Both the position numbers and the translations under genes were made by a program. A stretch of DNA of 37,326 bases from Chthonomonadaceae bacterium (GTDB lineage Bacteria; Armatimonadota; Chthonomonadetes; Chthonomonadales; Chthonomonadaceae), in assembly GCA_027459665.1 (NCBI GenBank), contig DAIDHN010000040.1, positions 1 through 37,326 of the forward strand, read 5' to 3'. This document shows, one piece after another, positions 8,253-16,611 of the stretch. Each line of letters begins with the position of its first letter. Positions within the stretch are counted from its first letter, which is position 1. The notes under the pieces were generated by a model, which was not told where the DNA came from, ran no database searches, and worked only from the letters and a program-made list of their open reading frames with translations.

Positions 8253-8969
8253 TTAGCTGCGAAACCTGCAGCGCAGCAGGGTCCATATCGCCTCCACTCC
8301 GTCTGTCCAGCGAATTTTTTTGCCCTCAGCCATGCTTCGAGCCGAATAGTGTATTGGCACCTCTGCAATGCGCCAGCCGCGCTTCAGAAATGCAGCAGTA
8401 ACTTCGGGGCAAAACTCAAAACGTTCGCAGCGCAGCGGCACCGACTGCAGCATAACGGTACGAAACGCCTTGTAGCAGGTAGCCTCATCGGTAAGAGGGG
8501 TGCCATACAGCAGTCGTACCATGCCGGCCAGCAGATAATTGATGATGCGGTTGGGCAGTCGCATGGCGGGCTGGCTTGCGAGAAAACGACTGCCGTATAC
8601 TGCTGCTACCTGCTCATCGCTGAACGCTGCAAGAATAGGCAGATAGTCTTCCGGGTTGTACTCCAGGTCTCCATCCTGCACAATGCAGAATTTTCCCCGT
8701 GCCAGGGGGATGGCTGTACGCAGGGCAGCCCCCTTGCCCCGGTTGCGCTCATGGTACACCACCCGCACATTTTCCATCTTGCCTTCCACCTGCTCACGCA
8801 GCAAGGCAGGGGTGCCGTCTGTACTGCCATCGTCTACAATCAGCACCTCCTTGTCAAGCGGCACAGCTCTCACCCGAGCCAGTATCTCAAGCAGGGTATT
8901 CTGCTCATTCATAACAGGCATCAGCACGGTAAGCACAGGGCAGCTCGAAGTGGTTTGCAACAGCGTCAT
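8253..8969 (-). CDS. Family 2 glycosyltransferase (dolichol-phosphate-mannose-synthase-like)
   Basis: 238 aa, a soluble GT-A domain. VLMPVMNEQNTLLEIL opens the fold, then VLIVDDGSTDGT, RNRGKGAALRTAI and the metal/nucleotide site VQDGDLEYNPEDY. These are the standard motifs of DPM1-like GT2 enzymes, which move a sugar from a nucleotide donor to a polyprenyl phosphate. No C-terminal membrane segment is present. Start: ATG with AGGAG 8 bp upstream. It lies 24 bp downstream of the dienelactone hydrolase gene on the same strand, so the two are probably co-transcribed. The acceptor is unknown. Confidence 0.9.
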   Translation of the reverse strand: MTLLQTTSSCPVLTVLMPVMNEQNTLLEILARVRAVPLDKEVLIVDDGSTDGTPALLREQVEGKMENVRVVYHERNRGKGAALRTAIPLARGKFCIVQDGDLEYNPEDYLPILAAFSDEQVAAVYGSRFLASQPAMRLPNRIINYLLAGMVRLLYGTPLTDEATCYKAFRTVMLQSVPLRCERFEFCPEVTAAFLKRGWRIAEVPIHYSARSMAEGKKIRWTDGVEAIWTLLRCRFRS

Positions 8970-8993
8970 CGCTCATCTCCTGCAAATAGAGTT

Positions 8994-9863
8994 TCAGCCC
9001 AGATAATGGTGAAACCATTCAAGAGTGCGCTGCATGGCAAGATGAGCGGCATCTTCTACGTACATTTCACGCGTATCGTTGTTGAAAGCATGGCCGGCAT
9101 CTGGGTAGATAAAAATTTCACCTGTTTTATGGTGTTCTTTCAGGCTTTCACGCAGTTTTTCTACGTCTGCCACGGGTATGCCGCCATCCTTGCCGCCAAA
9201 GTGCCCCATAAGAGGTGCATGCATGCTTGAAACAAGATCAAGAGGAGATGCGGGCTGATTGGGTGTTTTCTGCCCCGTTATTCGCCCATAGTATGCCACC
9301 GCGCAGTTGAGCGCAGGTGCGTGCGCATCCAGCAGCATAGAGAGCCTGCCCCCCCAGCAGTAACCTGTTACTCCCACCTTGCCGTTGGAGGATGACTGGC
9401 TGCGCAGCCAGGCCATGCACACTTCCAGGTCTTTCATCAGGCGGCTGTCTGGAATTTTTCCTACAAATTCCATAACGGGTCCAAAGCCCCCAGCGGCAGA
9501 GGGAGGGTTTCCTTCTCTGGTAAACAGATTGGGAGCAAGTGCGTTGTAGCCGGCCAGCGCGAACCTGCAGGCCATGTCTTTGATGTGATCTGTAAGCCCG
9601 AATATTTCATGAATCACAATAACACTGCCGCGCGGGCTGTCGCCTTTGGGCTGTGCCAGCAGGCACTCAAGATCGGTATCCCCCTCCTTCAATCGCACCA
9701 TGGTTCGATGTACGTTCGGGCTGTGCAGTGCCTCGCCAGGCTTTTCCTGCACTATTGTGTTTTCGGTATCAGCCTCAGCGGCAGAAGCGGCAGCAGTAGC
9801 CGCCAGGGTAGCCGCGCCTACCTGATGAAATAATTCACGCCGCGATATGGTTTCTTCGTTCAT
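8994..9863 (-). CDS. Exported dienelactone hydrolase family protein (Tat-type signal)
   Basis: 289 aa. The N-terminus ISRRELFHQVGAATLAATAA has the twin-arginine motif (R8-R9) and a short hydrophobic stretch, so Tat export is likely. The alpha/beta-hydrolase body shows the family triad: nucleophile C169 in GVTGYCWGG, D226 in HFGGKDGGIP and H258 in PDAGHAF, plus the conserved Glu (E86) in VIHEIFGL. Family enzymes hydrolyse lactones or esters such as dienelactone; a Tat-exported form probably acts on extracellular esters (inference). AGGAG lies 5 bp before the ATG. The leader repeats an AAAACTGG-AGGAG-like string twice, 60 bp apart (9869-9883 and 9929-9943). Confidence 0.9.
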   Translation of the reverse strand: MNEETISRRELFHQVGAATLAATAAASAAEADTENTIVQEKPGEALHSPNVHRTMVRLKEGDTDLECLLAQPKGDSPRGSVIVIHEIFGLTDHIKDMACRFALAGYNALAPNLFTREGNPPSAAGGFGPVMEFVGKIPDSRLMKDLEVCMAWLRSQSSSNGKVGVTGYCWGGRLSMLLDAHAPALNCAVAYYGRITGQKTPNQPASPLDLVSSMHAPLMGHFGGKDGGIPVADVEKLRESLKEHHKTGEIFIYPDAGHAFNNDTREMYVEDAAHLAMQRTLEWFHHYLG

Positions 9864-10122
9864 AACTACTCCTCTCCAGTTTTCATGGTTTCTGCAGTAG
9901 AAAATATGGTAATACTCCCGCCGGTTGGCTCCTGGCCAGTTTTGCAGGCCGCACTGTATTGGTTACGCTTAAGTAATCTACTTCCGTTTCTGTATGAGGC
10001 TGCATAACAAATACTGCCCTCAGTGTACTGAATAAGTGCTGGCCGATTGTCTGCATCAGCTGCATTACCGCAGGCTAGACAGGCCTGCTGTTTTAATTGA
10101 GGAAGATGACATAATAACAGAT
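9864..10122. other. Divergent intergenic region, dienelactone hydrolase / LtrA
   Basis: No convincing gene or RNA motif is seen. It contains two 15-nt near-direct repeats, CTCCTCTCCAGTTTT (9869-9883) and CTCCTGGCCAGTTTT (9929-9943), of which the first includes the Shine-Dalgarno of the minus-strand hydrolase gene. No clear -35/-10 pair was found for either gene. Confidence 0.4.
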
Positions 10123-11286
10123 ATGACCAACCAGCGAAAAAATTTGTTTCAGCCTCCATGCCTGCGCACAAACAAAGAGAATGAACACCGTCATGCCAGG
10201 TGGCAGGAACTTTTTTACGACCTGGTGTTTGCTGCAGTGGTATCGCAAATGGATGTACATTTCAGTACACACTATACCCTGCGGGAAACACTGCGCTTTT
10301 TAGTGGTGCTTGTGCCAGTATGGTGGGCCTGGGTGGGACAGACTTTTTACCTCTCACGTTTCGACTCGGAAGATATGGGGCACACCCTGCTGATACTGGT
10401 GCAAATTTTGCTGGCCGCACACATGGCGCTTCAGATACCTGCTGCACTCAATGGTCATGCCGCCGAATTTGTGCGTGCCTATTGTGCTATACGCATGGTG
10501 CTTGCACTGGAGTACTTTCGAGCAGGATGGTACATACGCGAAGCGCGCTCTCTCACCTGGATGCTTTCATTTGGATACATTATCGCCGTAGCACTCTGGC
10601 TTGTATCTATAGCAATGCCTATGCACTTTAAGGTGCTGATGCGCATAACCGCTATTGTACTCGAACTGGTTATCCCGTTTGTGCGCCCCAAACTGCAGCT
10701 CAGCCTGCCCGTGCATGCTTCCCATATCCCCGAGCGCATGAGTCAGTTCACCATTGTGCTGGTAGGAGAAGCAGTGTATAGTGCAATCACCGCCCCTGGC
10801 CCGGCTGGAATGCTGAGTGGACGTGTATTGATTGGAATTTCAGGGCTGATACTGGCATTCACCTTTACCTGGTCATATTTTGATGGAGTACAGGCAGCCG
10901 GTGAAAGACAAATGCGCAACCTGAAGGAAAGCTGGAAATTCAGGCAGTGGCTTTACCTTCATTTGCCGCTCACCTTCTTCCTCATTACTCTGGCAGCAGG
11001 CATACGCCACCTGCTTGCCATGCCTCCGTTTAAAGCCGTTCCCTATTTTCACTGCATGCTGGTAAGCATCGCCGCAGCCGGCATGTACTTTTGCATCAAC
11101 CTGCTTTTTATTACCCGCATCAACCGCCCCTCCCTTCGCCGTGTACGCAAGGCGTATACCAGCCATCTGGCTCTCAGCGCAGGCTGCGTTATACCCCTCT
11201 TCCTGCCGCACCCCAACCCGTTTGAACTGGTAGGCATTCCTTGCTTGATGGGAATTCTGGGTATAGCCTCTTCGGTTATGACCTAG
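10123..11286 (+). CDS. ltrA: Low-temperature-requirement-A (LtrA) family membrane protein
   Basis: 387 aa from the ATG at 10123. RHARWQELFYDLVFAAVVSQ near residue 25 is the family signature (R-H-A-x-W-x-E-L-F-x-D-L-V-F), and about ten hydrophobic segments follow; the second conserved block is SQFTIVLVGEAVYSAI. LtrA was named from a Listeria mutant unable to grow in the cold; its biochemical role is not settled. The start is uncertain: the nearest GAGGA is about 19 bp upstream, and the in-frame ATG at 10036 would add 29 unlikely residues. There is no obvious functional link to its neighbours. Confidence 0.85.
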   Translation: MTNQRKNLFQPPCLRTNKENEHRHARWQELFYDLVFAAVVSQMDVHFSTHYTLRETLRFLVVLVPVWWAWVGQTFYLSRFDSEDMGHTLLILVQILLAAHMALQIPAALNGHAAEFVRAYCAIRMVLALEYFRAGWYIREARSLTWMLSFGYIIAVALWLVSIAMPMHFKVLMRITAIVLELVIPFVRPKLQLSLPVHASHIPERMSQFTIVLVGEAVYSAITAPGPAGMLSGRVLIGISGLILAFTFTWSYFDGVQAAGERQMRNLKESWKFRQWLYLHLPLTFFLITLAAGIRHLLAMPPFKAVPYFHCMLVSIAAAGMYFCINLLFITRINRPSLRRVRKAYTSHLALSAGCVIPLFLPHPNPFELVGIPCLMGILGIASSVMT

Positions 11287-11301
11287 CCAGCCTGATCTAC
11301 C

Positions 11302-11310
11302 TGTTATAAT
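11302..11310 (+). promoter_or_regulatory. Extended -10 promoter candidate upstream of the PEP-CTERM gene
   Basis: TGTTATAAT gives the extended -10 form TG-N-TATAAT without a good -35. It lies 134 bp before the ATG at 11445, so the leader would include the motif at 11335-11358. Confidence 0.4.
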
Positions 11311-11334
11311 TGCCAGATGTCTTGTGTATTGACG

Positions 11335-11358
11335 CAAATCAGGTAATTTTTACTGCAC
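11335..11358 (+). promoter_or_regulatory. Upstream motif shared with the pilin gene (copy 1)
   Basis: CAAATC followed by AGGTAATTTTTACTGCAC. The matching copy before the pilin gene (12307-12330) agrees at 19 of 24 positions without gaps, and a GAATAA follows both copies. The core AGGTAAnTTTnnC is nearly palindromic, which suggests a dimeric regulator. Confidence 0.45.
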
Positions 11359-11444
11359 TTCGGGTGAATAATTCATGTAACATAAAATACGCAGCATGAT
11401 TAAGCAGTACAAAAGCTGTTAATCCATTGTACGGGAGAGTTACC

Positions 11445-12119
11445 ATGCATTGTTATAAAGGCTTATTTGCAGCAAGCGGGCTATTGTTAACTGTCATCGC
11501 CACCCCTGCGCTGGCACAATCGATAAATTCATACACATCCAACACCCTAACCAGTGGCATCACCGTAACAGCCAACAACTCCAAATTCAATGCGGCTACC
11601 CTGTTTGGCCTCAAGGTTGGTTCAACGGTTACTTTCGCCAAAGGAAGCGCCGCTGAATCTGCGGGTGGCACTTTCAATCTGATTGATGTCAGCAAATTTG
11701 TGCTTATTCTTAACCCTGGTACCAACCCAGGCATAACTGCAGACGACACCACCGGACTAACCTCATCGGAAGAAGTTGACACACCCAGCAAGGTAAATCA
11801 ATGGACAGGCATCCCATTTTCTTCTGGCAGCTACCTGGGATGGGATTCTGGCCAGAGTGGATCCGACAAAAGCGGACAATTGCTGCCCAGCACTTCAACA
11901 GGCAACATCTTCCAGCTGTCAGGCATGCTGCCAAAAGGCTACTCTATTCAGTACTTTGGCATGGATATCGCCTGGACTGATCATGGAAGCACTAAAACAG
12001 GCCACGTCATTCTTGGCACACCGCCTCCGCCTGCCCCCGAAACCTCTACCATAGCCGGCTTCGGCTGCCTGGGAGCTGCCAGCCTGCTCGGGCTGCTGCG
12101 CAAACGCCGCCGAGCCTGA
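11445..12119 (+). CDS. PEP-CTERM-like surface/secreted protein
   Basis: 224 aa. The ATG at 11445 has GGGAGAG 6 bp upstream; a TTG 18 bp earlier is less likely. Signal peptide: CYKGLFAASGLLLTVIATPALA. The body is a low-complexity, Ser/Thr/Gly-rich beta-type domain of no family I recognise. The C-terminus has the three-part sorting signal: a Pro-rich APETSTI motif in place of VPEP, a hydrophobic helix (AGFGCLGAASLLGLL) and the basic end RKRRRA. Such proteins are processed by exosortase and often linked to extracellular polysaccharide. No exosortase gene lies in the window. It shares an upstream motif with the pilin gene that follows. Confidence 0.82.
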   Translation: MHCYKGLFAASGLLLTVIATPALAQSINSYTSNTLTSGITVTANNSKFNAATLFGLKVGSTVTFAKGSAAESAGGTFNLIDVSKFVLILNPGTNPGITADDTTGLTSSEEVDTPSKVNQWTGIPFSSGSYLGWDSGQSGSDKSGQLLPSTSTGNIFQLSGMLPKGYSIQYFGMDIAWTDHGSTKTGHVILGTPPPPAPETSTIAGFGCLGAASLLGLLRKRRRA

Positions 12120-12133
12120 ATTCAGTCATTCTG

Positions 12134-12171
12134 TCTGGCCGCCTTGCCTACAAAACAACGCGGCCAGAATT
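12134..12171 (+). terminator. Probable terminator of the PEP-CTERM gene
   Basis: TCTGGCCGC (12134-12142) pairs with GCGGCCAGA (12160-12168), 15 bp after the stop codon. Only ATTT follows, so the U-tract is short. Confidence 0.55.
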
Positions 12172-12306
12172 TGCCGCAATTCTACTGCACTGCATCATGC
12201 TCACTGCAGAGGCGCCTGAACTCTGCATGCTCACCCTGTACAATCGTATTTCCCCCTGCCGCACAACAGCACAACCGCACGTATGCGCCCATGTTCTGCT
12301 GTAATA

Positions 12307-12330
12307 CAAATTAGGTAAATTTACCAGCAC
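12307..12330 (+). promoter_or_regulatory. Upstream motif shared with the PEP-CTERM gene (copy 2)
   Basis: CAAATT followed by AGGTAAATTTACCAGCAC. It includes the perfect 12-bp palindrome GGTAAATTTACC and matches copy 1 (11335-11358) at 19 of 24 bases. A TTGAATAA follows at once. It is a candidate binding site for a regulator of surface proteins. Confidence 0.5.
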
Positions 12331-12481
12331 GGCTTGAATAAAAATTTACTGCCAGCCGGTATACTATAACAGTACAGTGTCGTACCGCTTTTTACATTCC
12401 GGGTAGCGGCTTATCCTGTGCACGCCTCCCGCATCAGCAATCGCCATCAATTTCGTCCAACCATTCCAGGAGAGTGAACCC

Positions 12482-13435
12482 ATGCATTCACCGTGCCAAC
12501 AGCGCAGCGTAACAAACAGGCATTCCGCTTTTACGCTCATCGAACTACTCGTCGTTATTGCCATTATAGCCATTCTGGCTGCCATCTTGTTCCCGGTATT
12601 TGCACAGGCCCGCGAAAAAGCCCGTGCTATATCCTGCCTTTCCAATGTACAGCAGCTGGGCACAGCAGTACTCATGTATACCCAGGATTACGATGAAACA
12701 ACTCCGCTTGCCTACTACGACACCTATACTGGTGGCAACTGGGTATTCAATGCCTCCTGGTGGTACATCACCTACCCCTACAACAAATCCAGTGCCTTAG
12801 TGCGCTGCCCTTCCAACCCCAACAACAACTTCATCACCAGTTCGGCATGGGATGATTCGCTGGGAATGAAACTGAGCTACGCAGTAAACTGCATCGACTC
12901 ATCAAGCCTCAAAGGCGCCTTCAGCAGGGCAGTTGCCTACGGAGACCCCAACAACGCTGATACGGTTACAGTAACGCTTGCAAGCATGAATTCGCCGGCG
13001 CAGCTGGCAGGCATTGTAGAATCCTCACTCTCTTTTGCAGAACTCGACCCTACCGACACCTCAGGTACCTACAATCAGCCTACCACCACAGCCACCTACC
13101 ACGATACCACTGAAACCTATCCAAACGGTCAGCCTGCTACCCTCGATTACATTACATCGGGCAACCTTTTTGCAGGTCATCAGGGGCATGTAAACATCTG
13201 CTTTATGGATGGCCACGCAAAATCGATGCTTCCGGCCCAAACCATGCAGTCTGGAGACCCAGGGCAGCCCGGCGTTACCAATCCGCCCAACATATGGACG
13301 GCAGACAGCAGCCAGTTCACCGACCACAGCCTAAGCGGTCATCCCGATTTCACCGGATGCTGCTCTATGGCTTTACAGTCAAACGGATACCCAACCGGCG
13401 TGCTTACTTTCTCACAGAAGTACTACAACCACTAA
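12482..13435 (+). CDS. Type II/IV pseudopilin-like protein (prepilin N-terminus, H-x9-DG C-terminus)
   Basis: 317 aa. After a short leader ([16 protein letters not shown]) comes the prepilin helix [20 protein letters not shown], with the conserved Glu at mature position 5. The canonical Gly before the cleavage site is replaced by Ala (HSA|FTLIE). [19 protein letters not shown] follows, a string common in Armatimonadota and Planctomycetes pseudopilins. Near the C-terminus, H-x9-DG is present in [19 protein letters not shown]. Such proteins are processed by prepilin peptidase and assembled or anchored through the helix; they occur in many divergent copies in these phyla and their role is unclear. 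Start: ATG with AGGAGAG 7 bp upstream. A strong terminator follows 7 bp after the stop. Confidence 0.92.
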   Translation: MHSPCQQRSVTNRHSAFTLIELLVVIAIIAILAAILFPVFAQAREKARAISCLSNVQQLGTAVLMYTQDYDETTPLAYYDTYTGGNWVFNASWWYITYPYNKSSALVRCPSNPNNNFITSSAWDDSLGMKLSYAVNCIDSSSLKGAFSRAVAYGDPNNADTVTVTLASMNSPAQLAGIVESSLSFAELDPTDTSGTYNQPTTTATYHDTTETYPNGQPATLDYITSGNLFAGHQGHVNICFMDGHAKSMLPAQTMQSGDPGQPGVTNPPNIWTADSSQFTDHSLSGHPDFTGCCSMALQSNGYPTGVLTFSQKYYNH

Positions 13436-13442
13436 ACACCCT

Positions 13443-13481
13443 GTGCGGTCTGAGGCAGTTTGCCTCAGACCGCACTGTTTT
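13443..13481 (+). terminator. Rho-independent terminator of the pilin gene
   Basis: A perfect 15-bp stem, GTGCGGTCTGAGGCA (13443-13457) with TGCCTCAGACCGCAC (13461-13475) and a 3-nt GTT loop, is followed by TGTTTTT. It ends 18 bp before the proposed start of the purine permease gene. Confidence 0.9.
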
Positions 13482-13498
13482 TCTGGAAAAAACCCTCC

Positions 13499-14800
13499 TT
13501 GCTGGAAAAGCTTTTTCACCTCAAAGAACGCGGAACAACAGCCCGCACCGAACTGGCCGCTGGTCTCACCACCTTTATGACCATGGCCTATATTATTTTT
13601 GTAAACCCCTCTATACTCTCCAGCATCAAGGGGCTGCAGCACAGCAGTGCAGAAATTGCAGCAGCTACCTGCCTGGCAGCAGCGGTGCCAACGCTGCTGA
13701 TGGGCTTATTTACCAATACCCCCTATTCGCTTGCACCCGGCATGGGCCTCAATGGCGTTCTTACCTATACCGTCTGCCTGCAAAACCATGTGCCCTGGCA
13801 AACCGCAATGGGCGTGGTTGTGGTGGAAGGATGCGTTATTTGCATTCTCGTACTAACGCGAACCCGCGAAGCCATTATGAAGGCCATACCAATGCCTCTC
13901 AAACGGGCAATTTCGGTGGGCATAGGGTTGTTTATTACCCTGCTTGGCTTTATGAATGCCGGCCTTGCAAAAGTAGATGCCGGGGCCGGCACGCTTGCCG
14001 CCGGCGGCATGCACGACAAGGCAGCGCTGCTGGCAGTGCTTGGCCTGGTGCTTACCTTAAGCCTGTTTGCACTGGGAATACGCGCGGCACTGCTGCTTGG
14101 CATAGCGGGCACTACCCTGATCGGCCTGGCGCTGGGCATATGCTCTCTGCCGCACCAGAGTTTGCTGCAGCCACCGCATTTTACCACCCTGTTTCATGCA
14201 AACATCGCAGCGGCGCTAAAGCCTGCCCTCTGGGGCACAGTGCTTGCTTTTGTTATGAGCGATTTTTTTGATGCCATGGGCACCATCATTGGGCTGGGAC
14301 AGCAGGCAGAGCTGATAGATGAACAGGGAAACTTGCCCCGCCTGCGTGAAATACTGCTGATAGACGGGTTTGCAGCGCTGTGGGGAGGGTTGTGCGGTGC
14401 TTCAAGCGCTACTACCTATATTGAGAGCGCATCTGGCATTGCAGCAGGAGGACGAACTGGCCTCACTTCGGTGGTATGCGGTTTGCTTTTTCTAGTCTCT
14501 TTGTTTTTTGCTCCTCTCATAGGCATTGCTCCCGCACAGGCAACAGCACCAGTTCTCATTCTGGTAGGCTTTTTCATGCTCTCTACAGTACAGCATATAC
14601 AATGGAACAAAATAGAAGAAGCGCTGCCTGCGTTTCTTATCATTGTAACCATCCCCTACACCTACTCGATTTCACGAGGCATCGGTTTTGGCTTTATTGC
14701 CTATTTGCTAATCATGCTGGTGCAAAAACGATTTCGCGATATTCATCCTGTGCTGGTTGTGGTTTCTCTCCTGTTCGCCCTCTCTTTTGTTCTCTCCTGA
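13499..14800 (+). CDS. NCS2 family purine (guanine/hypoxanthine/adenine) permease
   Basis: 433 aa if it starts at the TTG at 13499, giving (M)LEKLFHLKERGTTARTELAAGLTTFMTMAYIIFVNP. This lines up with AzgA/PbuG N-termini such as MLERxFKLxEHGTTxRTE. A TTG at 13460 would fall inside the loop of the upstream terminator and is rejected. Further family motifs: YSLAPGMGLNGVLTYTVC, MSDFFDAMGTIIGLGQQA and GASSATTYIESASGIAAGGRTGLTS. About 12-14 membrane segments are present. It imports purine bases with protons. The Shine-Dalgarno is weak and no promoter is visible between the terminator and the gene, so expression may depend on readthrough. Confidence 0.9.
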   Translation: MLEKLFHLKERGTTARTELAAGLTTFMTMAYIIFVNPSILSSIKGLQHSSAEIAAATCLAAAVPTLLMGLFTNTPYSLAPGMGLNGVLTYTVCLQNHVPWQTAMGVVVVEGCVICILVLTRTREAIMKAIPMPLKRAISVGIGLFITLLGFMNAGLAKVDAGAGTLAAGGMHDKAALLAVLGLVLTLSLFALGIRAALLLGIAGTTLIGLALGICSLPHQSLLQPPHFTTLFHANIAAALKPALWGTVLAFVMSDFFDAMGTIIGLGQQAELIDEQGNLPRLREILLIDGFAALWGGLCGASSATTYIESASGIAAGGRTGLTSVVCGLLFLVSLFFAPLIGIAPAQATAPVLILVGFFMLSTVQHIQWNKIEEALPAFLIIVTIPYTYSISRGIGFGFIAYLLIMLVQKRFRDIHPVLVVVSLLFALSFVLS

Positions 14801-14815
14801 ACATCAAAAAAGAGC

Positions 14816-14824
14816 TGGTATAAT
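14816..14824 (+). promoter_or_regulatory. Extended -10 promoter of the thioredoxin-like gene
   Basis: TGGTATAAT matches TG-N-TATAAT; CTGAAC at 14797-14802 is a weak -35 with 16-bp spacing. Start is expected near 14831, giving a leader of about 38 nt. Confidence 0.55.
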
Positions 14825-14868
14825 ATGCGTATACTTATATTAGGCATATATTTAAAAAGGATTCTGAT

Positions 14869-15489
14869 ATGATCTGGCTGAGAAAAATGCTTACTGGTCT
14901 GCTGATTGCGCTGGTAAGCGGTCTGGCATGCTATATGGTTTACCTGGCATTTACCACCCCGGTGGCAATGCAAAATACAGGTGCAGCCTCTGGCGCTTCT
15001 CTCTCCAGCAATCGAAAGCCCATTCCCAATCAAACGCTGCCTCTGCTTGCTCCCAGCAAGCCCACCAGCCTGAAGGCCCTGCGCGGAAAAGTAGTGGTGC
15101 TTGATTTCTGGGCCACCTGGTGCGGTCCCTGCCGCATGTCTATTCCCGCTCTGAATAAAATTTACCAGAAGTACCATTCAAAGGGACTGGAGGTAATTGG
15201 CGTTTCGGAGGATACAACCGACGATGTTCACCCTACCAGCAAGGATGTCGCCATAGAGGTAGAGGGGGCAAAAAGCGATATAGGGTTTCAATACCCGGTG
15301 ATGCTGGCGATAGACAACCCTCAAATAGAAAACTACTTTCCGCATCAATCCATCCCCTCTCTTTTTGTACTTGACAAGGAGGGGAGAGGCGCGGCACATG
15401 AAACAGGCTACGACCCCGTAAACGGTTTTAGCAGTCTGGAGAAAACAATTCAGAAACTGCTGGCCGAAAAGACCGGCCCGGCTTCGTAA
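14869..15489 (+). CDS. Membrane-anchored thioredoxin-like protein (TlpA/ResA type)
   Basis: 206 aa. One N-terminal membrane anchor (residues ~7-29) is followed by a Ser/Ala linker and a periplasm-facing thioredoxin fold. VVVLDFWATWCGPCRMSIPAL holds the redox pair C85 and C88. Typical AhpC/TSA-like features are VIGVSEDT and, further on, the cis-Pro segment HQSIPSLFVLDKEG. Such proteins reduce disulfides during cytochrome c maturation or other envelope thiol chemistry; no cytochrome gene is nearby, so the target is unknown. Start: ATG with AAGGA 7 bp upstream. Own promoter and terminator, so a single-gene unit. Confidence 0.9.
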   Translation: MIWLRKMLTGLLIALVSGLACYMVYLAFTTPVAMQNTGAASGASLSSNRKPIPNQTLPLLAPSKPTSLKALRGKVVVLDFWATWCGPCRMSIPALNKIYQKYHSKGLEVIGVSEDTTDDVHPTSKDVAIEVEGAKSDIGFQYPVMLAIDNPQIENYFPHQSIPSLFVLDKEGRGAAHETGYDPVNGFSSLEKTIQKLLAEKTGPAS

Positions 15490-15491
15490 AT

Positions 15492-15531
15492 AAAAAACAC
15501 CCCGCTTTTGTGAATAAGGCGGGGCGTTTTT
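15492..15531. terminator. Bidirectional terminator
   Basis: AAAAAA, CCCCGC (15500-15505), loop, GCGGGG (15519-15524), then TTTTT. It has A- and U-runs on both sides and sits between the convergent thioredoxin and permease genes, so it can serve both. Confidence 0.85.
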
Positions 15532-15534
15532 GTA

Positions 15535-16611
15535 TTACTTGCGTTTTTGCAAAGCCCCTGCCAATACTGCTACCAACAGCACAGCGCCAATTACTGTGCC
15601 TTCCCACACAGAAGGGTTTTGCAGAGTAAGGTTGATAGAGCTGAGCAGTACACGCAGCAGGCAGGCGCCCAGCACAGTGCCAGTTACGCTGCCTTCCCCG
15701 CCCATCAGGTTCGCCCCGCCAATAACGGCTGCGGCAACTGCATTCAGTTCATACCCTGTTGCAGCCTGCGGATCGCCCTGGTTGCCATATCCGGCAAGCA
15801 AAATACCGGCAATTCCACCCAGCAGAGCGCTGAGGCAGTAGGCAAAAATCTTCACCCGGTCTACCTGTACGCCAGAAAGGCGCGTGGCCTGCTCGTTGCT
15901 GCCAATACTGTAGATGTACCGCCCCAGCGACGTGCGCGAGAGAATGAGATGCACGCCTATGGCAATAAAAATAAGCAGAACAAATGGAATAGGGATGGCA
16001 TACCATTTGCCTGCAAATATCTGGCCGTTGGCCAGATTGGTGATAAACCCGAATTGGGTGATGGTTACAGGCAGCTGATTGTTGATGAGCAGCGATTGGC
16101 TGCGCAACAGGGTAAGCGAGGCAAGCGTAACAACAAACGCCGGCAGGCCAAGCTTGGCAATCATGGTTCCCTGAACGGCTCCAATCGCCAGCGCTACCAG
16201 TAAAGCAAGAATAATTGCCCCAGGTACGGCCCAGCCAGGTGCACTATGCTGAATATGCACCGCCGCCAAGCCGGCTACCATACCCACAAAGGCCATGAGC
16301 GAACCGAGCGACAGGTCGATGCCAGCGGTAATGATTACCACTGTTTCGCCTATAGAGTAAATAGAAAGCAGGCCGATTTGCAAAAGCATATTCAGCACAT
16401 TGCGCTGACTAAAGAAGTTGGCACGTACATTGGCAAGCCCCGGAAACTCTGAAGCAAGCCAGTGAATTTGTGCAAGCTGAGGAGTGAGGTAGAGCAATAT
16501 CATCAGCAGGCACAAAACCAGTACCACACTGATCTCCCGCGCCCTCAACAGGCGCAGGAGAACAGTACGACCCGAATTGAGTAAAGATGCGTTGAGATCA
16601 GGTCGAGGCAA
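15535..16611 (-). CDS. Sugar ABC transporter permease (RbsC family)
   Basis: 358 aa, about ten membrane segments. GIDLSLGSLMAFVGMVAG and SLGRYIYSIGSNEQATRLSGVQV (the loop that contacts the ATPase) are classic for the RbsC/XylH/AraH branch. The start is a TTG at 16611 with GGAG 7 bp upstream; the ribosome site lies within the end of the preceding binding-protein gene (14-bp overlap), so the two are coupled. It takes pentose- or hexose-type sugars across the inner membrane together with the binding protein. The usual RbsA-type double ATPase gene is absent from this operon. Confidence 0.93.
   Translation of the reverse strand: MPRPDLNASLLNSGRTVLLRLLRAREISVVLVLCLLMILLYLTPQLAQIHWLASEFPGLANVRANFFSQRNVLNMLLQIGLLSIYSIGETVVIITAGIDLSLGSLMAFVGMVAGLAAVHIQHSAPGWAVPGAIILALLVALAIGAVQGTMIAKLGLPAFVVTLASLTLLRSQSLLINNQLPVTITQFGFITNLANGQIFAGKWYAIPIPFVLLIFIAIGVHLILSRTSLGRYIYSIGSNEQATRLSGVQVDRVKIFAYCLSALLGGIAGILLAGYGNQGDPQAATGYELNAVAAAVIGGANLMGGEGSVTGTVLGACLLRVLLSSINLTLQNPSVWEGTVIGAVLLVAVLAGALQKRK

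Larger units (their letters stand above)
12120..12481 (+). other. 362-bp intergenic region before the pilin gene
   Basis: No gene is visible. It holds a hairpin terminator (12134-12168), the shared motif at 12307-12330, which contains the perfect palindrome GGTAAATTTACC (12314-12325), and a possible promoter with TTGAAT (12334-12339) and TATACT (12360-12365); its 20-bp spacing is too long for a standard site. A leader of about 110 nt would result. Confidence 0.5.

Noticed and set aside
8656-9006. Plus-strand open frame opposite the glycosyltransferase
   Set aside because: Low-complexity shadow frame; the minus-strand GT2 motifs are unambiguous.
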